Made by a program: the position numbers and the translations under genes. This document shows positions 22,285 to 34,453 of a DNA stretch of 64,000 nt, one piece after another. The stretch comes from Costus lasius (Eukaryota; Streptophyta; Magnoliopsida; Zingiberales; Costaceae). The notes beneath the pieces were generated by a model. The model had not been told where the DNA came from, searched no databases, and was given only the letters and a program-made list of their open reading frames with translations. The DNA lies in contig CM050448.1 of NCBI GenBank assembly GCA_027563935.2, forward strand, positions 63,539,843-63,603,842, read 5' to 3'. Numbering within the stretch: position 1 is the stretch's first letter; every line of letters begins with the position of its first letter.

Positions 22285-25200
22285 ATGAGCTTCAATGTGC
22301 GATCCCTACTGGAAAGGGAGAAGTTTGCTGGGCCGAACTTCTCTGACTGGTTCGGACACCTTAAGATTGTTCTTAAGGCAGAGAGGAAACTGTATGTCCT
22401 CGAGACGGCGATACCGCCGCAGCCCGCTCCGAACGCCGCAAGGGCGGTTCGGGATGCCTACGAAAAGCACGTCAATGATAGCATTGATGTCGCTTGCCTG
22501 ATGCTAGCGTCTATGACGCCACCGCTGCAGCGTCAGCATGAGGATATGTCGGCTATAGAAATTATAGCGAACCTCAAGATGCTGTATGCTGCACAGGCGA
22601 GGACTGAGCGCTATAATCTGACGAAGCTCTTCTTTCAGAGCAAACTGGCTGAGGGGAGCCCAGTGGGAGCTCACGTGCTCAAGATGATTGGGCACAAGGA
22701 GGCTCTGGAGAAACTGGGGCATACCATCAACCAGGAGCTTGCTGTGGACATTATTCTGCAGTCTCTTCCGCCCTCTTTCGATGCGTTCATTATTAACTTT
22801 AATATGAACAAGATCGATTGTACGCCGGCGGAGCTGCTGAATATGCTCTTGACCACTGAGGAAACTCTGAAGGGTAAGCCTTCAACCTCTGTCTTGATGG
22901 TTCCTTCTAGGAACAAGAAGAAGGGGAAGAAGGGCAAGGCCCCTGTCAAGAATTACAGCAAGGCCCTGAAACAGAAGGTGAAGCGGTCGAAGGATAACAG
23001 GTGTTTCCACTGTGGCCAGCTGGGTCACTGGAAAAAGGACTGTAAAGCGCTCCAAGGAGATAAGAGGGGAAACATTGCTTCTGGCTCAGGTATATATGTG
23101 ACTGAGGTCATGTTATCATCTTCTTCTATATCATGGGTGTTGGACACTGCATGTGGAGTTCACATTTGTTCAAATGTGCAGGAACTCAAGAGAAGAAGGC
23201 AGGTGGGACAGCATGAGGTAGACCTACGAGTTGGAAACGGGGCACGGGTTGCTGCTGTTGCTGTAGGAGACTATTTCATTACTTTACCATCTGGCATTGT
23301 ATTAGAATTAAACAATTGTTATTTTGTACCCAGTATTACCAAGAATATTATCTCTATTCCTGCTCTTGTCAGGAAAGGATTTGCCTTTGAATGCAAGATT
23401 TCAAAGTGTGTTTTATCTTATGATAATATTGTGTATGCAACTGGTTCAATTAACAATGGGTTATACATGTTGGACATGGAAAATTCTATACAAAACATTG
23501 ATAATAAGAAAGCCAAATATGCTGATGACAGCACCTTGTTATGGCATAGTCGTTTAGGCCATATAAACGAGAAGCGCATTAAGCGGTTGCATGATCATGG
23601 ACTGCTGGGATCATTCTCCTATGAGGAGATTGATACATGCAAAGCTTGTTTGATGGGTAAAATGACGAAGTCTCCTTTTCCTCACAAAGGTCAAAGGGCT
23701 TCAGGTTTACTTGATCTTATACACAGTGATGTGTGTGGGCCTTTTAGTAAACATGCCAGAGGTGGCTATCAGTACTTCATTACCTTTACTGATGATTTCA
23801 GTAGGTATGGTTATGTCTATTTAATGAGACATAAGAGTGAATCTTTTGACAAGTTCAAAGAGTTCAAAAATGAAGTACAGAATCAGCTAGGCCGAAATAT
23901 CAAGGCACTTCGTTCTGATCGAGGTGGTGAATACCTAAGTCATGCGTTTACTGACTATCTGAAAGAGTGTGGGATTATCTCACAGCTCACTCCGCCAGGA
24001 ACACCGCAATGGAATGGTGTGTCCGAGAGGAGAAATAGAACGTTACTTGATATGGTTCGTTCTATGATGAGTCAGGCCACTCTTCCATACTCCTTTTGGG
24101 GTTTTGCACTGGAAACAGCTGCAAAGGTACTAAACCGAGTGCCATCCAAGGTAGTTTCTAAGACGCCATATGAGTTATGGTACGGGAAACAGCCTAGCTT
24201 GACGTTTATCAGGATCTGGGGTTGCGAGGCTTATGTCAAAAAGCTCGCCTCTGGGAAACTAGAGAGCAGATCTGATAAATGTATCTTTGTCGGTTACCCT
24301 AAGGAAACTAAGGGTTATTATTTCTACGATCCCAAAGAGAACAAGGTTTTTGTTGCTCGGACGGCCATATTTCTTGAGAAGGAGTTTCTTCTGCAAGAGG
24401 CCAGTGGGAGAGAAATAAAGCTGGATGAGATTCCAGAGGAAGGACAAAGTAGTCAAGCAGAGTTGGATGTGCCTGAGCTGGTAGATCAGGTTACTGAACA
24501 ACCTGAGGCTCAGATATCACGGGAACCGCGAAGATCGGGAAGGATCCGTCGACAGCCTGAGCGCTATGACGGAGTCTACATCATTGATAATGATGAACCC
24601 CTAACTTATGCGGATGCGGTCAGTGGACCGGAGTCAGCTAGATGGCTTGAAGCTATGCGAGCCGAGATGGACTCCATGTCAGATAACCAAGTCTGGGATT
24701 TGGTTGATCCGCCTCCGGGAGTAATCCCTATAGGCTGTAAATGGATCTTCAAGAAGAAGATAGACATGGATGGTAACGTGGTTACCTATAAAGGCAGGCT
24801 AGTTGCGAAAGGTTTCAAACAAATCTACGGGATAGATTATGATGAAACTTTCTCTCCTGTAGCCATGTTTAAGTCTATTCGGATTCTTTTCGCGATAGCA
24901 GCATATTACGACTATGAGATCTGGCAGATGGATGTGAAAACAGCTTTCCTTAATGGAAATCTGGATGAGGATGTGTATATGACACAACCGGAAGGTTTCA
25001 CTAATCCAGCAGATCGTCATAAAATATGCAAGTTAAAGAAGTCCATTTATGGACTTAAACAAGCATCAAGAAGCTGGAATATTCGTTTTGATGAATCAAT
25101 CTCTGAGTTTGGTTTCATCAAGAACGAAGATGACCCGTGTGTATATAAGAGGTTTAGTGGGAGCGTAATTACATTCCTAATCCTCTACGTCGATGATATC

Positions 25201-26169
25201 TTAATCATTGGAAATGATATTCCTGAACTGCATGCTGTTAAGGCATGGTTAGGAAAATGTTTCCAGATGAAAGATCTAGGAGAAGCAGCCTATGTATTAG
25301 GTGTTAAGATCTACCGGGATAGATCTAAAAGGCTTCTCGGGCTGTGCCAGAGTACTTACATCGATAAGGTCCTGGAGAGATTCCATTTAGAGAATTCTAA
25401 ACGTGGATATCTTCCAGTCAGACATGGTCTGAATCTTTCAAAGAGTCAGTGTCCACAAACACAGACTGAGAAAGATGACATGGACAATACGCCTTATGCT
25501 TCGGCTATTGGGTCCATTATGTATGCGATGCTGTGTACTCGCCCAGACGTCGCTTACGGGTTAAGCGTGACCAGTCGATTCCAAAGTAATCCAGGTTTGG
25601 CGCACTGGATTGCGGTCAAGAACATCTTAAAATATCTGCGGAGGACCAAAGATATGTTCTTGATATATGGTGGTCAGGAAGAACTCAGTATAGAGGGATA
25701 TACTGACGCTTCGTTCCAGTCGGACCAGGATGATTTCCGATCGCAATCAGGCTATGTTTTTAGCTTGAATGGTGGAGCAGTGGTGTGGAAAAGCTTCAAA
25801 CAGTCAACTGTTGCTGATTCCACAACAGAAGCCGAGTATGTTGCAGCCTCGGAAGCATCCAAGGAGGCAGTGTGGATTCGTAAGTTCGTGAGAGAACTTG
25901 GTGTCGTTCCTTCGAGTGCAGATCCTTTGGTTATCTTCTGTGATAACACTGGAGCTATAGCACAAGCAAAGGAACCACGGTCGCACCAGAAGTGCAAGCA
26001 CATACAGAGACGGTTTCACTTGATCCGCGAGATCATTGATCGTGGCAAGATCAAAATATGCAAGGTTCATACAGATGACAATCTGGCAGACCCGCTTACC
26101 AAGCCTCTGGCGCAGCAGAAGCATGAGAAGCACTGTAATAATATGGGTTTGAGATTTCTCAACCATTAG
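22285..26169 (+). CDS. Intact Ty1/copia gag-pol polyprotein of A (1294 aa)
   Basis: A single frame encodes all copia functions. Gag covers about residues 1-260 and ends in zinc knuckle C240-C243-H248-C253 after a Lys-rich stretch. The protease has VLDTAC with catalytic D287 (DTA rather than DTG/DSG). Integrase has H421/H426/C452/C455 and the D482-D545-E581 triad with exact 35-residue spacing. Reverse transcriptase has D883 and YVDD with D970/D971. RNase H has D1141, E1184 and D1220. The Met at 22285 is chosen because it opens the conserved LLEREKFAGPNFSDW gag start, shared with B and D. The stop is 8 bp before the polypurine region. The product would form cytoplasmic virus-like particles, copy the RNA into DNA and integrate it. 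One local oddity is Cys for Ser in QKCKHIQRRF. Confidence 0.97.
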   Translation: MSFNVRSLLEREKFAGPNFSDWFGHLKIVLKAERKLYVLETAIPPQPAPNAARAVRDAYEKHVNDSIDVACLMLASMTPPLQRQHEDMSAIEIIANLKMLYAAQARTERYNLTKLFFQSKLAEGSPVGAHVLKMIGHKEALEKLGHTINQELAVDIILQSLPPSFDAFIINFNMNKIDCTPAELLNMLLTTEETLKGKPSTSVLMVPSRNKKKGKKGKAPVKNYSKALKQKVKRSKDNRCFHCGQLGHWKKDCKALQGDKRGNIASGSGIYVTEVMLSSSSISWVLDTACGVHICSNVQELKRRRQVGQHEVDLRVGNGARVAAVAVGDYFITLPSGIVLELNNCYFVPSITKNIISIPALVRKGFAFECKISKCVLSYDNIVYATGSINNGLYMLDMENSIQNIDNKKAKYADDSTLLWHSRLGHINEKRIKRLHDHGLLGSFSYEEIDTCKACLMGKMTKSPFPHKGQRASGLLDLIHSDVCGPFSKHARGGYQYFITFTDDFSRYGYVYLMRHKSESFDKFKEFKNEVQNQLGRNIKALRSDRGGEYLSHAFTDYLKECGIISQLTPPGTPQWNGVSERRNRTLLDMVRSMMSQATLPYSFWGFALETAAKVLNRVPSKVVSKTPYELWYGKQPSLTFIRIWGCEAYVKKLASGKLESRSDKCIFVGYPKETKGYYFYDPKENKVFVARTAIFLEKEFLLQEASGREIKLDEIPEEGQSSQAELDVPELVDQVTEQPEAQISREPRRSGRIRRQPERYDGVYIIDNDEPLTYADAVSGPESARWLEAMRAEMDSMSDNQVWDLVDPPPGVIPIGCKWIFKKKIDMDGNVVTYKGRLVAKGFKQIYGIDYDETFSPVAMFKSIRILFAIAAYYDYEIWQMDVKTAFLNGNLDEDVYMTQPEGFTNPADRHKICKLKKSIYGLKQASRSWNIRFDESISEFGFIKNEDDPCVYKRFSGSVITFLILYVDDILIIGNDIPELHAVKAWLGKCFQMKDLGEAAYVLGVKIYRDRSKRLLGLCQSTYIDKVLERFHLENSKRGYLPVRHGLNLSKSQCPQTQTEKDDMDNTPYASAIGSIMYAMLCTRPDVAYGLSVTSRFQSNPGLAHWIAVKNILKYLRRTKDMFLIYGGQEELSIEGYTDASFQSDQDDFRSQSGYVFSLNGGAVVWKSFKQSTVADSTTEAEYVAASEASKEAVWIRKFVRELGVVPSSADPLVIFCDNTGAIAQAKEPRSHQKCKHIQRRFHLIREIIDRGKIKICKVHTDDNLADPLTKPLAQQKHEKHCNNMGLRFLNH

Positions 26170-26178
26170 ATTAAGTGC

Positions 26179-26189
26179 AAGTGGGAGAT
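26179..26189 (+). promoter_or_regulatory. Polypurine tract of A
   Basis: AAGTGGGAGAT ends at the first base of the 3' LTR. It would prime plus-strand synthesis. Confidence 0.85.
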
Positions 26190-27916
26190 TGTTGGGGTAT
26201 GCCCTTAAGGCTAATGTTTGAGGCCTTGGGATTGTATAAGTATCATGTAATAAACTCTTGTGTTTATAAAGGCATGGTTATTATTCAGGTTGTTACCTTG
26301 TCTGCTGTAATAAGTGTACTTCTGAATAATGTCTTAAAGCTGTTCAGCTAGGCTGACAGGCTATATGTCCTTAGTCGAGATATCTTGGTGAACATGAGAT
26401 AGCCTTGATATGATTGAGACTAATATGAGTGCTAATCTTATAGGATGCTTCGAGCATGGAATAAGATGTAGACTCATGGGTACATTGGATGTACTGGACA
26501 GACCCTACTGGGATATTCCATTGCTTGTCACAATGTGAATGATCCTTGTAAGCAGCAAGTGGCACATGTCCTCTGACTTGAGATCACTTGTGTTTCTAAA
26601 TGATGATTGTCATTGTCTTAAGGTAGTTCAATATCATTTGAAACATAATGATTATAGACTATCTTGGATGGTGAGCTTGAATCAGGTTAGGGCACTAGTG
26701 ATAGATAAAGGATTGCCGTCTCCTTGTTCAAGGAGTGTGATGTTCTAAAGGGCCCCCCTATATGAGATGATTGAGGAAGTGTATGGCCATACCCAGATGA
26801 CTATGTGCATCTGATCTAATCATGCTCATCGTATTGGAGTTACAGGCTTGACATGCTTGTCCAATAAGAACATCCAGTGGCAAAGGAAACATGCATGCCT
26901 CGTGATTTTGATTCACACTTGTGCTGTGATTTGGGAGTAGTCTTGGAAGACTCTTTCCTTTATATCGGGAGACAGTGATGTGTTGCTAGATACCCCTCAC
27001 TGATCGTGATAACGTGAGTTATCGTTACCGACATTTAAAGGAAACCCTCAGGGTCGCACAAATTGAAGATATGGCTTACTTGAGTCAGATCGTGTGGACT
27101 GAATTGTTTGGGTTCAGTTTAAAGGGATTTAATCTCTGATTGTAAGTGAGATCTGGTCTGATCATGTTTGATTGATTAGGGCTTGAGATCGGTAAGCTTC
27201 GATCGAGAGAGAGGATGCTAGATCGGTGAGATCAAGAGCATCAGGAGATGAACGGTTAGATCTTGAACCATTAGGTTCATAGATGGTCTAGACCATTTAT
27301 TGGCTTGGCTTGGGTTAATTGGTCTTGGACCAAACCGACATTGAACCGGCTCATGGATGAGCGCATGGTTCATGTAAGGTGAGTTAAGGGCTTGGTTCAC
27401 TTAGCGTGAACGCTTAAGCCTTCAACACATTCCATATTTGGAATTCGGTTTTCAAATGGGATGTGTGTAACGCCTCCACATAAGTGTGGGAGGTTACTCA
27501 CTTGTTGAATGGGCTTGTGAAGGCTTCTGATTTTTTCGGTGAAGCACGACGAGGACGAAAACAAGAAAAGGAGTCTCGCCAAGCAAGCTATTCTCTCCCT
27601 TCCATACGGCAAAGAACCTTGAAGCCTTGCTAGCACAAGGACGACAAGGTGTAGGCCATTTTTCTTCTTGTGTGTGGCACACTTTGGAGGAGAACCCTAT
27701 CGTTCTCTAGCTTCCAAGCCGACTCCTTCCCATGGCCATGGTAACGAATCTCTCACTTGTTATTCAAGTTGATTATATGAAAGTATAGAATGCGATCTTA
27801 TGTGGAAACCCTAATTCCGCTGCTATGAGAAAGAATAATATGACTTGCGCCCCCCTCATGAAAGGGGTTCTTCTCACAATAGGGTTTTGCGCTCCCCTCT
27901 TGAAAGGGTTCCATCA
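26190..27916 (+). repeat. 3' LTR of A
   Basis: 1727 bp, identical in length to the 5' LTR. It is followed directly by the second TCTAG target copy at 27917-27921. Confidence 0.95.
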
Positions 27917-27921
27917 TCTAG

Positions 27922-28717
27922 CAACACATCACTGTCTCCCGATATAAAGGAAAGAGTCTTCCAAGACTACACCCAAAATACAGCACAAGTGTGAATCCAA
28001 TTCACCAGGCATACATGTATCCTTTACCACTGGATGTTCTTATTGGACAAGCGTGTCAAGCTTGTAATTCCAATATGATGAGCATGATTAGATCAGATGA
28101 ACATAGTCATCTGGGTATGGCCATACACTTTCTCAATCATCTCATCCAGGGGGCCCCTTTAGAACATCACACTCTAATTAAAGAGACGGCAATCCTTTGT
28201 CTATCACTAATGCCCTAACATGACTCAAGCTCACCATCCAAGATAGTCTATAACCATTATGTTTCAAATGATATTGAACTAACTCAAAACAATGACAATC
28301 ATCATTTAGAAACACAAGCGATCTCAAGTCAGAGGAAATGTGCCACTTGTCGCATTCAAGGATTATTCACATTGTGACAGACAATTGAATATCCTAGTAG
28401 GGTCTGTCCAGTACATCCAATGTACCCATGAGTCTACATCTTATTCCATGCTCGAAGCATCCTATAAGATTAGAACACATATTAGTCTTAACCATATCAA
28501 GGCTGTCTCATGTTCACCAAGATATCTCGACTAAGGACTTTATATCATGTCAGCCCAGCTGAACAGCTTTGAGACATTATTCAGAAGTACACTTATTGCA
28601 GCAGACAATGTAACAAACTGAATAACAACCATGCCTTTATAAACATAAGAGTTTATTACATGATACTGATACATTCCCAAGGCCTCAAACATTAGCCTTA
28701 AGGGCATACCCCCAACA
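27922..28717 (-). repeat. 3' LTR of B, segment 2
   Basis: It continues the LTR of B after the A insertion and ends CCCCCAACA beside the reverse polypurine tract ATCTCCCACTT (28718-28728). Together with 17811-18708 it gives 1694 bp. Confidence 0.93.
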
Positions 28718-28737
28718 ATCTCCCACTTGCACTTAAT

Positions 28738-31700
28738 CTAATGGTTGAGAAATCTCAAACCCATATTATTACAGTGCTTCTCATGCCTCTGCTGCGCCAG
28801 AGGCTTAGTAAGCGGGTCTGCCAGATTGTCATCTGTATGAACCTTGCAGACTTTGATCTCGCCACGATCTATGATCTCCCGGATCAAATGAAACCGTCTC
28901 TGTATGTGCTTGGACTTCTGGTGCGACCGTGGTTCCTTTGCTTGTGCGATTGCTCCAGTGTTATCACAAAAGATAACCAAAGGATCTGCACTCGAAGGAA
29001 CAACACCAAGTTCTCTCACGAACTTACGAATCCACACTGCCTCCTTGGATGCTTCCGAGGCTGCAACATACTCGGCTTCTGTTGTGGAATCAGCAACAGT
29101 TGACTGTTTGAAACTCTTCCACACCACTGCTCCTCCATTCAAGCTAAAAACATAGCCTGATTGCGATCGGAAATCATCCTGGTCAGACTGGAACGAAGCA
29201 TCAGTATATCCTTCAATACTGAGTTCTTCCTGACCACCATATATCAAGAACATATCTTTGGTACTCCGCAGATATTTTAAAATGTTCTTGACTGCAATCC
29301 AGTGCGCCATACCTGGATTACTTTGGAACCGACTGGTCACGCTTAACCCGTAAGCAACGTCTGGGCGAGTACACAACATCGCATACATAATGGATCCAAT
29401 AGCCGAAGCATAAGGCGTATTGTCCATTTCACCTTTCTCAGTCTGTGTTTGTGGACACTGACTCTTCGAAAGATTCAGACCATGTCTGACTAGAAGATAT
29501 CCTCTTTTAGAATTCTCTAAATGAAATCTCTCCAGGACTTTATCGATGTAAGTACTCTGGCACAGCCCGAGAAGCCTCTTAGATCTATCCCTGTAGATCT
29601 TCACACCTAATACATAGGCTGCTTCTCCTAGATCTTTCATCTGGAAACATTTCCTTAACCATGCCTTAACCGCATGCATTTCAGGAATGTCATTTCCAAT
29701 GATCAAGATATCATCGACGTAGAGGACTAGGAATGTAATCACGCTCCCACTAAACCTCTTATATACACACGGGTCATCCTCGTTCTTGATGAAACCAAAC
29801 TCAGAGATTGATTCATCAAAACGAATATTCCAGCTTCTCGATGCTTGTTTAAGTCCATAAATAGACTTCTTTAACTTGCATATTTTATGACGATCTGATG
29901 GATTAGTGAAACCTTCTGGTTGTGTCATATACACATCCTCATCCAGATTTCCATTAAGGAAAGCTGTCTTCACATCCATCTGCCAGATCTCATAATCATA
30001 ATATGCAGCTATCGCGAAAAGAATCCGAATAGACTTAAACATGGCTACAGGTGAGAAAGTTTCATCATAATCTATCCCGTAGATTTGTTTGAAACCTTTC
30101 GCAACTAGCCTGCCTTTATAGGTAACCACGTTACCATCCATGTCAATCTTCTTCTTGAAGATCCATTTACAGCCTATAGGGATAACTCCCGGAGGCGGAT
30201 CAACCAAATCCCAGACTTGGTTATCTGGCATGGAGTCCATCTCGGCGCGCATAGCTTCAAGCCATCTCGCTGACTCCGGTCCACTGACCGCATCCGCATA
30301 ACTGAGGGGTTCATCATTATCAATGATGTAGACTCCGTCATAGCGCTCAGGCTGTCGACGAATCCTTCCCGATCTTCGCGGTTCCCGTGATATCTGAGCC
30401 TCAGGTTGTTGAATAACCTGATCTACCGGCTCAGGCTCATCCAACTGTGCTTGAGCACTTTGTCCTTCCTCTGGATTCTCATCCAGCTTTATTTCTCTCC
30501 CACTGGCCTCTTGCAGAAGAAACTCCTTCTCAAGAAATATGGCCGTCCGAGCAACAAATACCTTGTTCTCTTTGGGATCGTAGAAATAATAACCCTTAGT
30601 TTCCTTAGGGTAACCGACAAAGATACATTTCTCAGATCTGCTCTCTAGTTTCCCAGAGGCGAGCTTTTTAACATAAGCCTCGCAGCCTCAGATCCTGATA
30701 AATGTCAAGCTCGGCTGTTTCCCATACCATAACTCATATGGAGTTTTAGAAACTGCCTTGGATGGCACTCGGTTTAGTACCTTTACAGCTGTCTCCAGTG
30801 CAAATCCCCAAAAGGAATATGGAAGAGTAGCCTGACTCATCATAGAACGAACCATATCAAGTAACGTTCTATTTCTCCTCTCGGACACACCATTCCAGTG
30901 CGGTGTTCCTGGCGGAGTGAGCTGTGAGATAATCCCACACTCCTTTAGATAGTCAGTAAACGCATGACTTAGGTATTCTCCACCTCGATCAGAACGAAGT
31001 GCCTTGATATTTCGGCCTAGCTGATTTTGTACTTCATTCTTGAACTCTTTGAACTTGTCAAAAGATTCACTTTTATGTCTCATCAGATAGACATACCCAT
31101 ACCTACTGAAATCATCAGTAAAGGTAATGAAGTACTGATAGCCACCTCTGGCATGTTTACTAAATGGCCCACACACATCACTGTGTATAAGGTCAAGTAA
31201 ACCTGAAGCCCTTTGACCTTTCTTAGGAAAAGGTGACTTCGTCATTTTACCTATTAAACAAGCTTTGCATGTATCAATCTCCTCATAGGAGAATGATCCC
31301 AGCAGTCCATGATCATGCAACCGCTTAATGCGTTTCTTGTTAATATGGCCTAAACGACTATGCCATAGCAAGGTGCTGTCATCAGCATACTTGGCTTTCT
31401 TAATATCAATCTGCTGTATAGAACTTTCCATGTCCAACATGAATAACCCATTGTTAATTGAACCAGTAGCATAAACAATATTATCAAAAGATAAAACACA
31501 CTTTGAAATATTGCATTCAAAGGAAAATCCCTTCCTGACAAGAGCAGGAATAGAGATAATATTCTTAGTAATGCTGGGAACAAAGTAACAACTGTTTAGT
31601 TCTAATACAAGCCCAGATGGCAAAGAGATGAAATAGTCTCCTACAGCAACAGTAGCAACCCGTGCCCCGTTTCCAACTCGTAGGTCCACCTCATGCTGTC

Positions 31701-32622
31701 CCACCTGTCTTCTTCTCTTGAGTTCCTGTACATTTGAACAAATGTGAACTCCACATGCAGTGTCCAACACCCATGATAAAGAAGAAGAAGAAACCATGAC
31801 TTCCGTCACGTATATACCTGAGCCAGAAGTGATGCTTCCCCTCTTATCTCCTTGGAGCGCTTTACAGTCCTTTTTCCAGTGACCCAACTGGCCACAGTGG
31901 AAACATCTGTATTCCTTTGACCGCTTGACTTTTTGCTTCAGAGCCTTGCTGTAACTCTTGACAGGGGCCTGGCCCTTCTTCCCCTTCTTCTTGTTCCTTG
32001 AAGGAACCATTAAGACAGAGGTCGAAGGCTTTCCCTTCAGAGTCTCCTCAGTAGTCAAGAGCATATTCAGCAGCTCTGCCGGAGTACAATCGATTTTGTT
32101 CATATTAAAGTTAATAATGAACGCATCGAAAGAGGGCGAAAGAGACTGCAGAATAATGTCTACAGCAAGCTCCTGGTTGATGGTATGCCCCAGTTTCTCT
32201 AGAGCCTCCTTGTGCCCAATCATCTTGAGCACGTGAGCTCCCACTGGGCTCCCTTCAGCCAGTTTGCTCTGAAAGAACAGCTTTGTCAGATTATAGCGTT
32301 CTGTCCTCGCCTGTGCAGCATACAGCATTTTGAGGTTTGCTATCATGTCTATTGCAGACATATCCTCATGCTGACGCTGCAGCGGTGGCGTCATAGACGC
32401 TAGCATCAGGCAAGCGACATCAATGCTATCATTGACGTGCTTTTCATAAGCTTCCCGAACCGCCCTTGCGGCGTTCGGAGCGGGCTGAGGCGGTATCGCC
32501 GTCTCGAGGACATACAGTTTCCTCTCTGCCTTAAGAACAATCTTAAGGTGTCCGAACCAGTCTGAGAAGTTCGGCCCAGCAAACTTCTCTCTTTCCAGTA
32601 GGGATCGCACATTGAAGCTCAT
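28738..32622 (-). pseudogene. Gag-pol of B, one nonsense codon from open
   Basis: Read leftward from Met at 32622, the frame is colinear with A for 644 residues: gag, zinc knuckle CFHCGQLGHWKKDC, protease VLDTAC, and integrase to LTFIRI. It then meets TGA at 30685-30687 where A has TGG (Trp645). The same frame is open again from there to the usual stop at 28738, with no further stop or shift; the long downstream part (568 aa from an internal Met at 30444) holds RT (YVDDIL) and RNase H. Total length equals A. The premature stop would leave Gag, protease and most of integrase but no RT, so B should depend on helpers unless the stop is read through. Confidence 0.93.
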
Positions 32623-34439
32623 GGTGTTCGTTGCTGCAGGTATCTACAACAATGCAAGAACAGCAAGGTCAGTATCAATGTTAAGAATCAATCAGGACTT
32701 AAGAAAGATTCTTTTTCTCACTATTTTATCTGGCTGAAAAATCCAGCAAAACAGCCCGAAAGAGTAGAACTCTTTTAGTGAGATGGGATCCAGATTTCAT
32801 ACTTGGTCTCCGCGTCCCGCCCAGGCGAGATAAGATGCACAGAGAGTACAAGCACTAATCTCTGGTAGGCTGTCCCAGCCAATCGCCAACCCGTGCGATT
32901 CCCCTTCATCTGGGCAATCCAGCAGACTGTGCCAACTGAGTTGGTACAACACAGTCTCTGACCCCACAGATGGCTGCCTCCATGTGCTACCATATACGCC
33001 ACATATGTAGCCTACATGGTCAAGCTGACCCGACCTACTCCCTGGACCACCACGTGCTATGCTGAGCAACGAGAAGCGATAAATCCCTTCTCTGTAACAC
33101 GTAGGTGTAATCCCGCACCGTCTGAAGATAGATGGACGTGCCCACTGAGTGGGTACAACACGGCTCCAACGATAGTCAGAACAGTGAGGTTTCGCGTCAG
33201 AAGGCTTACGAGCTTGATATTTTAGCGTTGGATTTTAACGGTCTTTTATCTTCTTCACTATCATGCAATTCCTATGGTGATAGCAGAAGATAAATAAATC
33301 ATGCTGTTCTACTTATTTAAACAATAAAAGAAAGCATGGATCTTATGTGGTAAAAGCCCATAGCCTAAGTAAGACCTTAATTAACTTAAGTCTTCACTTG
33401 CTTTTCTTCATGGGTCTTTTGCTGCTCATTTGGCCCAAACCAGGGCCCAAGCGCCATCTGCAGCTCAGGTGCGCCCACCAGGGAAAATGCGCCTGGTCCC
33501 AGAGTCGAACCCTGGACCTCCCACCTGGTCAAGCCTCTGCTGCAAGCGCCTCTGCCAAGTGTGCTCTGTGCTCTTGTCTGACTAATTTACAAATTAATCT
33601 ATCTAGACAAGATTGACTCGCAGGTCAATTACATTTTATAAATTAATTAAACTGTGATTCGCAGATCACAAAAATAAGAATTAATTTACAGTAAAATTCC
33701 AGGCACGCAGGCCCCAGCACAGCACACATTAAACATGGGCAGCCCACATAAGATTAAATAAACAAGCAAATGGCATCAATCATCATGTGATCCATTCATG
33801 AAAAATAAAATTTTGAAAAACCCCATTGAGATCAATTTTATTTTTCCTTATGTGCCCTACTACCTTACAACGGTCCATTACCAGGGATCCACTCATCCGA
33901 CCTAGTCAGATCCACTGCCCTTACATGCACCAAGTCCTAACTGACTTGAGTCGACCAAAAGGTCAACAATGCATGCGCCAAGGGCTGAACGACCACGATG
34001 AGGTCTGGCAAGCGGGTGTGACCCCGGGCCTAACTCATGTGCGTTCATAAGTTGTCTCAATCAGACATCGCTACACGCCTGTCTGCAGTCGACCTATAGC
34101 CATCTCGTGCTTGCGCACATACGCTATCTGGTCGACCCATCAAGGCTGTGAGATGGTCTGATCAGACTGTCTGGATCTAACTTAGGGGATGACTTCAACC
34201 CTAATAACCCGTCTAAGGGTTTAAAGCAGGGCCTTAGATCTAGTGTAAGTCGCGCAAGTTATATAGATTTTTGATAAAACCATAGTTGCGCCAACAAGCA
34301 TGCGCCAAGAAAAACAAAAAACAAGTTTCATCATGAAACAAGTTAACATGTATTTTCGCATGTTGTAATCCTAGATCTAAACATGTCAAACATGGATCAC
34401 AAAAACATGTAGCAATCATATAAATCATGGAGCAACCTC
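32623..34439 (-). other. 5' leader of B
   Basis: About 1.8 kb colinear with the leader of A. It conserves the two palindromes: CCAACTGAGTTGG (32932-32944) and CCCACTGAGTGGG (33141-33153), reverse complements of those in A. It also conserves the pyrimidine-rich TTGTAG element next to the start codon. Small plus-strand frames are not supported. Confidence 0.7.
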
Positions 34440-34451
34440 GCTCTGATACCA
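34440..34451 (-). promoter_or_regulatory. Primer-binding site of B
   Basis: GCTCTGATACCA is the exact reverse complement of TGGTATCAGAGC, 2 bp from the LTR edge; it pairs with initiator tRNA-Met. Confidence 0.88.
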
Positions 34452-34453
34452 AT

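Larger units (their letters stand above)
18709..27916 (+). mobile_element. Complete copia element A (Angela/BARE-like)
   Basis: The 9208-bp element has two 1727-bp LTRs (18709-20435 and 26190-27916), primer site, leader, one intact polyprotein frame and polypurine tract. TCTAG flanks it at 18704-18708 and 27917-27921. LTR termini are TGTTGGGGTATG and GGTTCCATCA. The LTRs differ at only three positions by eye (near 18926, 19138 and 19856 in the left copy), so the insertion is recent. All cis signals and catalytic residues that I can recognise are present, so it may still be autonomous. Lineage is inferred from LTR start and size, primer and purine tracts and gag style; not checked by search. 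Confidence 0.95.

Noticed and set aside
22295..22501. Alternative-frame ORFs inside gag-pol of A, B and D (68-92 aa)
   Set aside because: These are shadows of the polyprotein in other frames and recur only because the elements are copies of each other.
25804..26166. 120-aa antisense frame over RNase H, conserved in A, B and D (147 aa in D)
   Set aside because: It overlaps conserved RNase H codons on the other strand. The sense protein is under constraint and the copies are nearly identical, so conservation of the antisense frame needs no function. No known domain.
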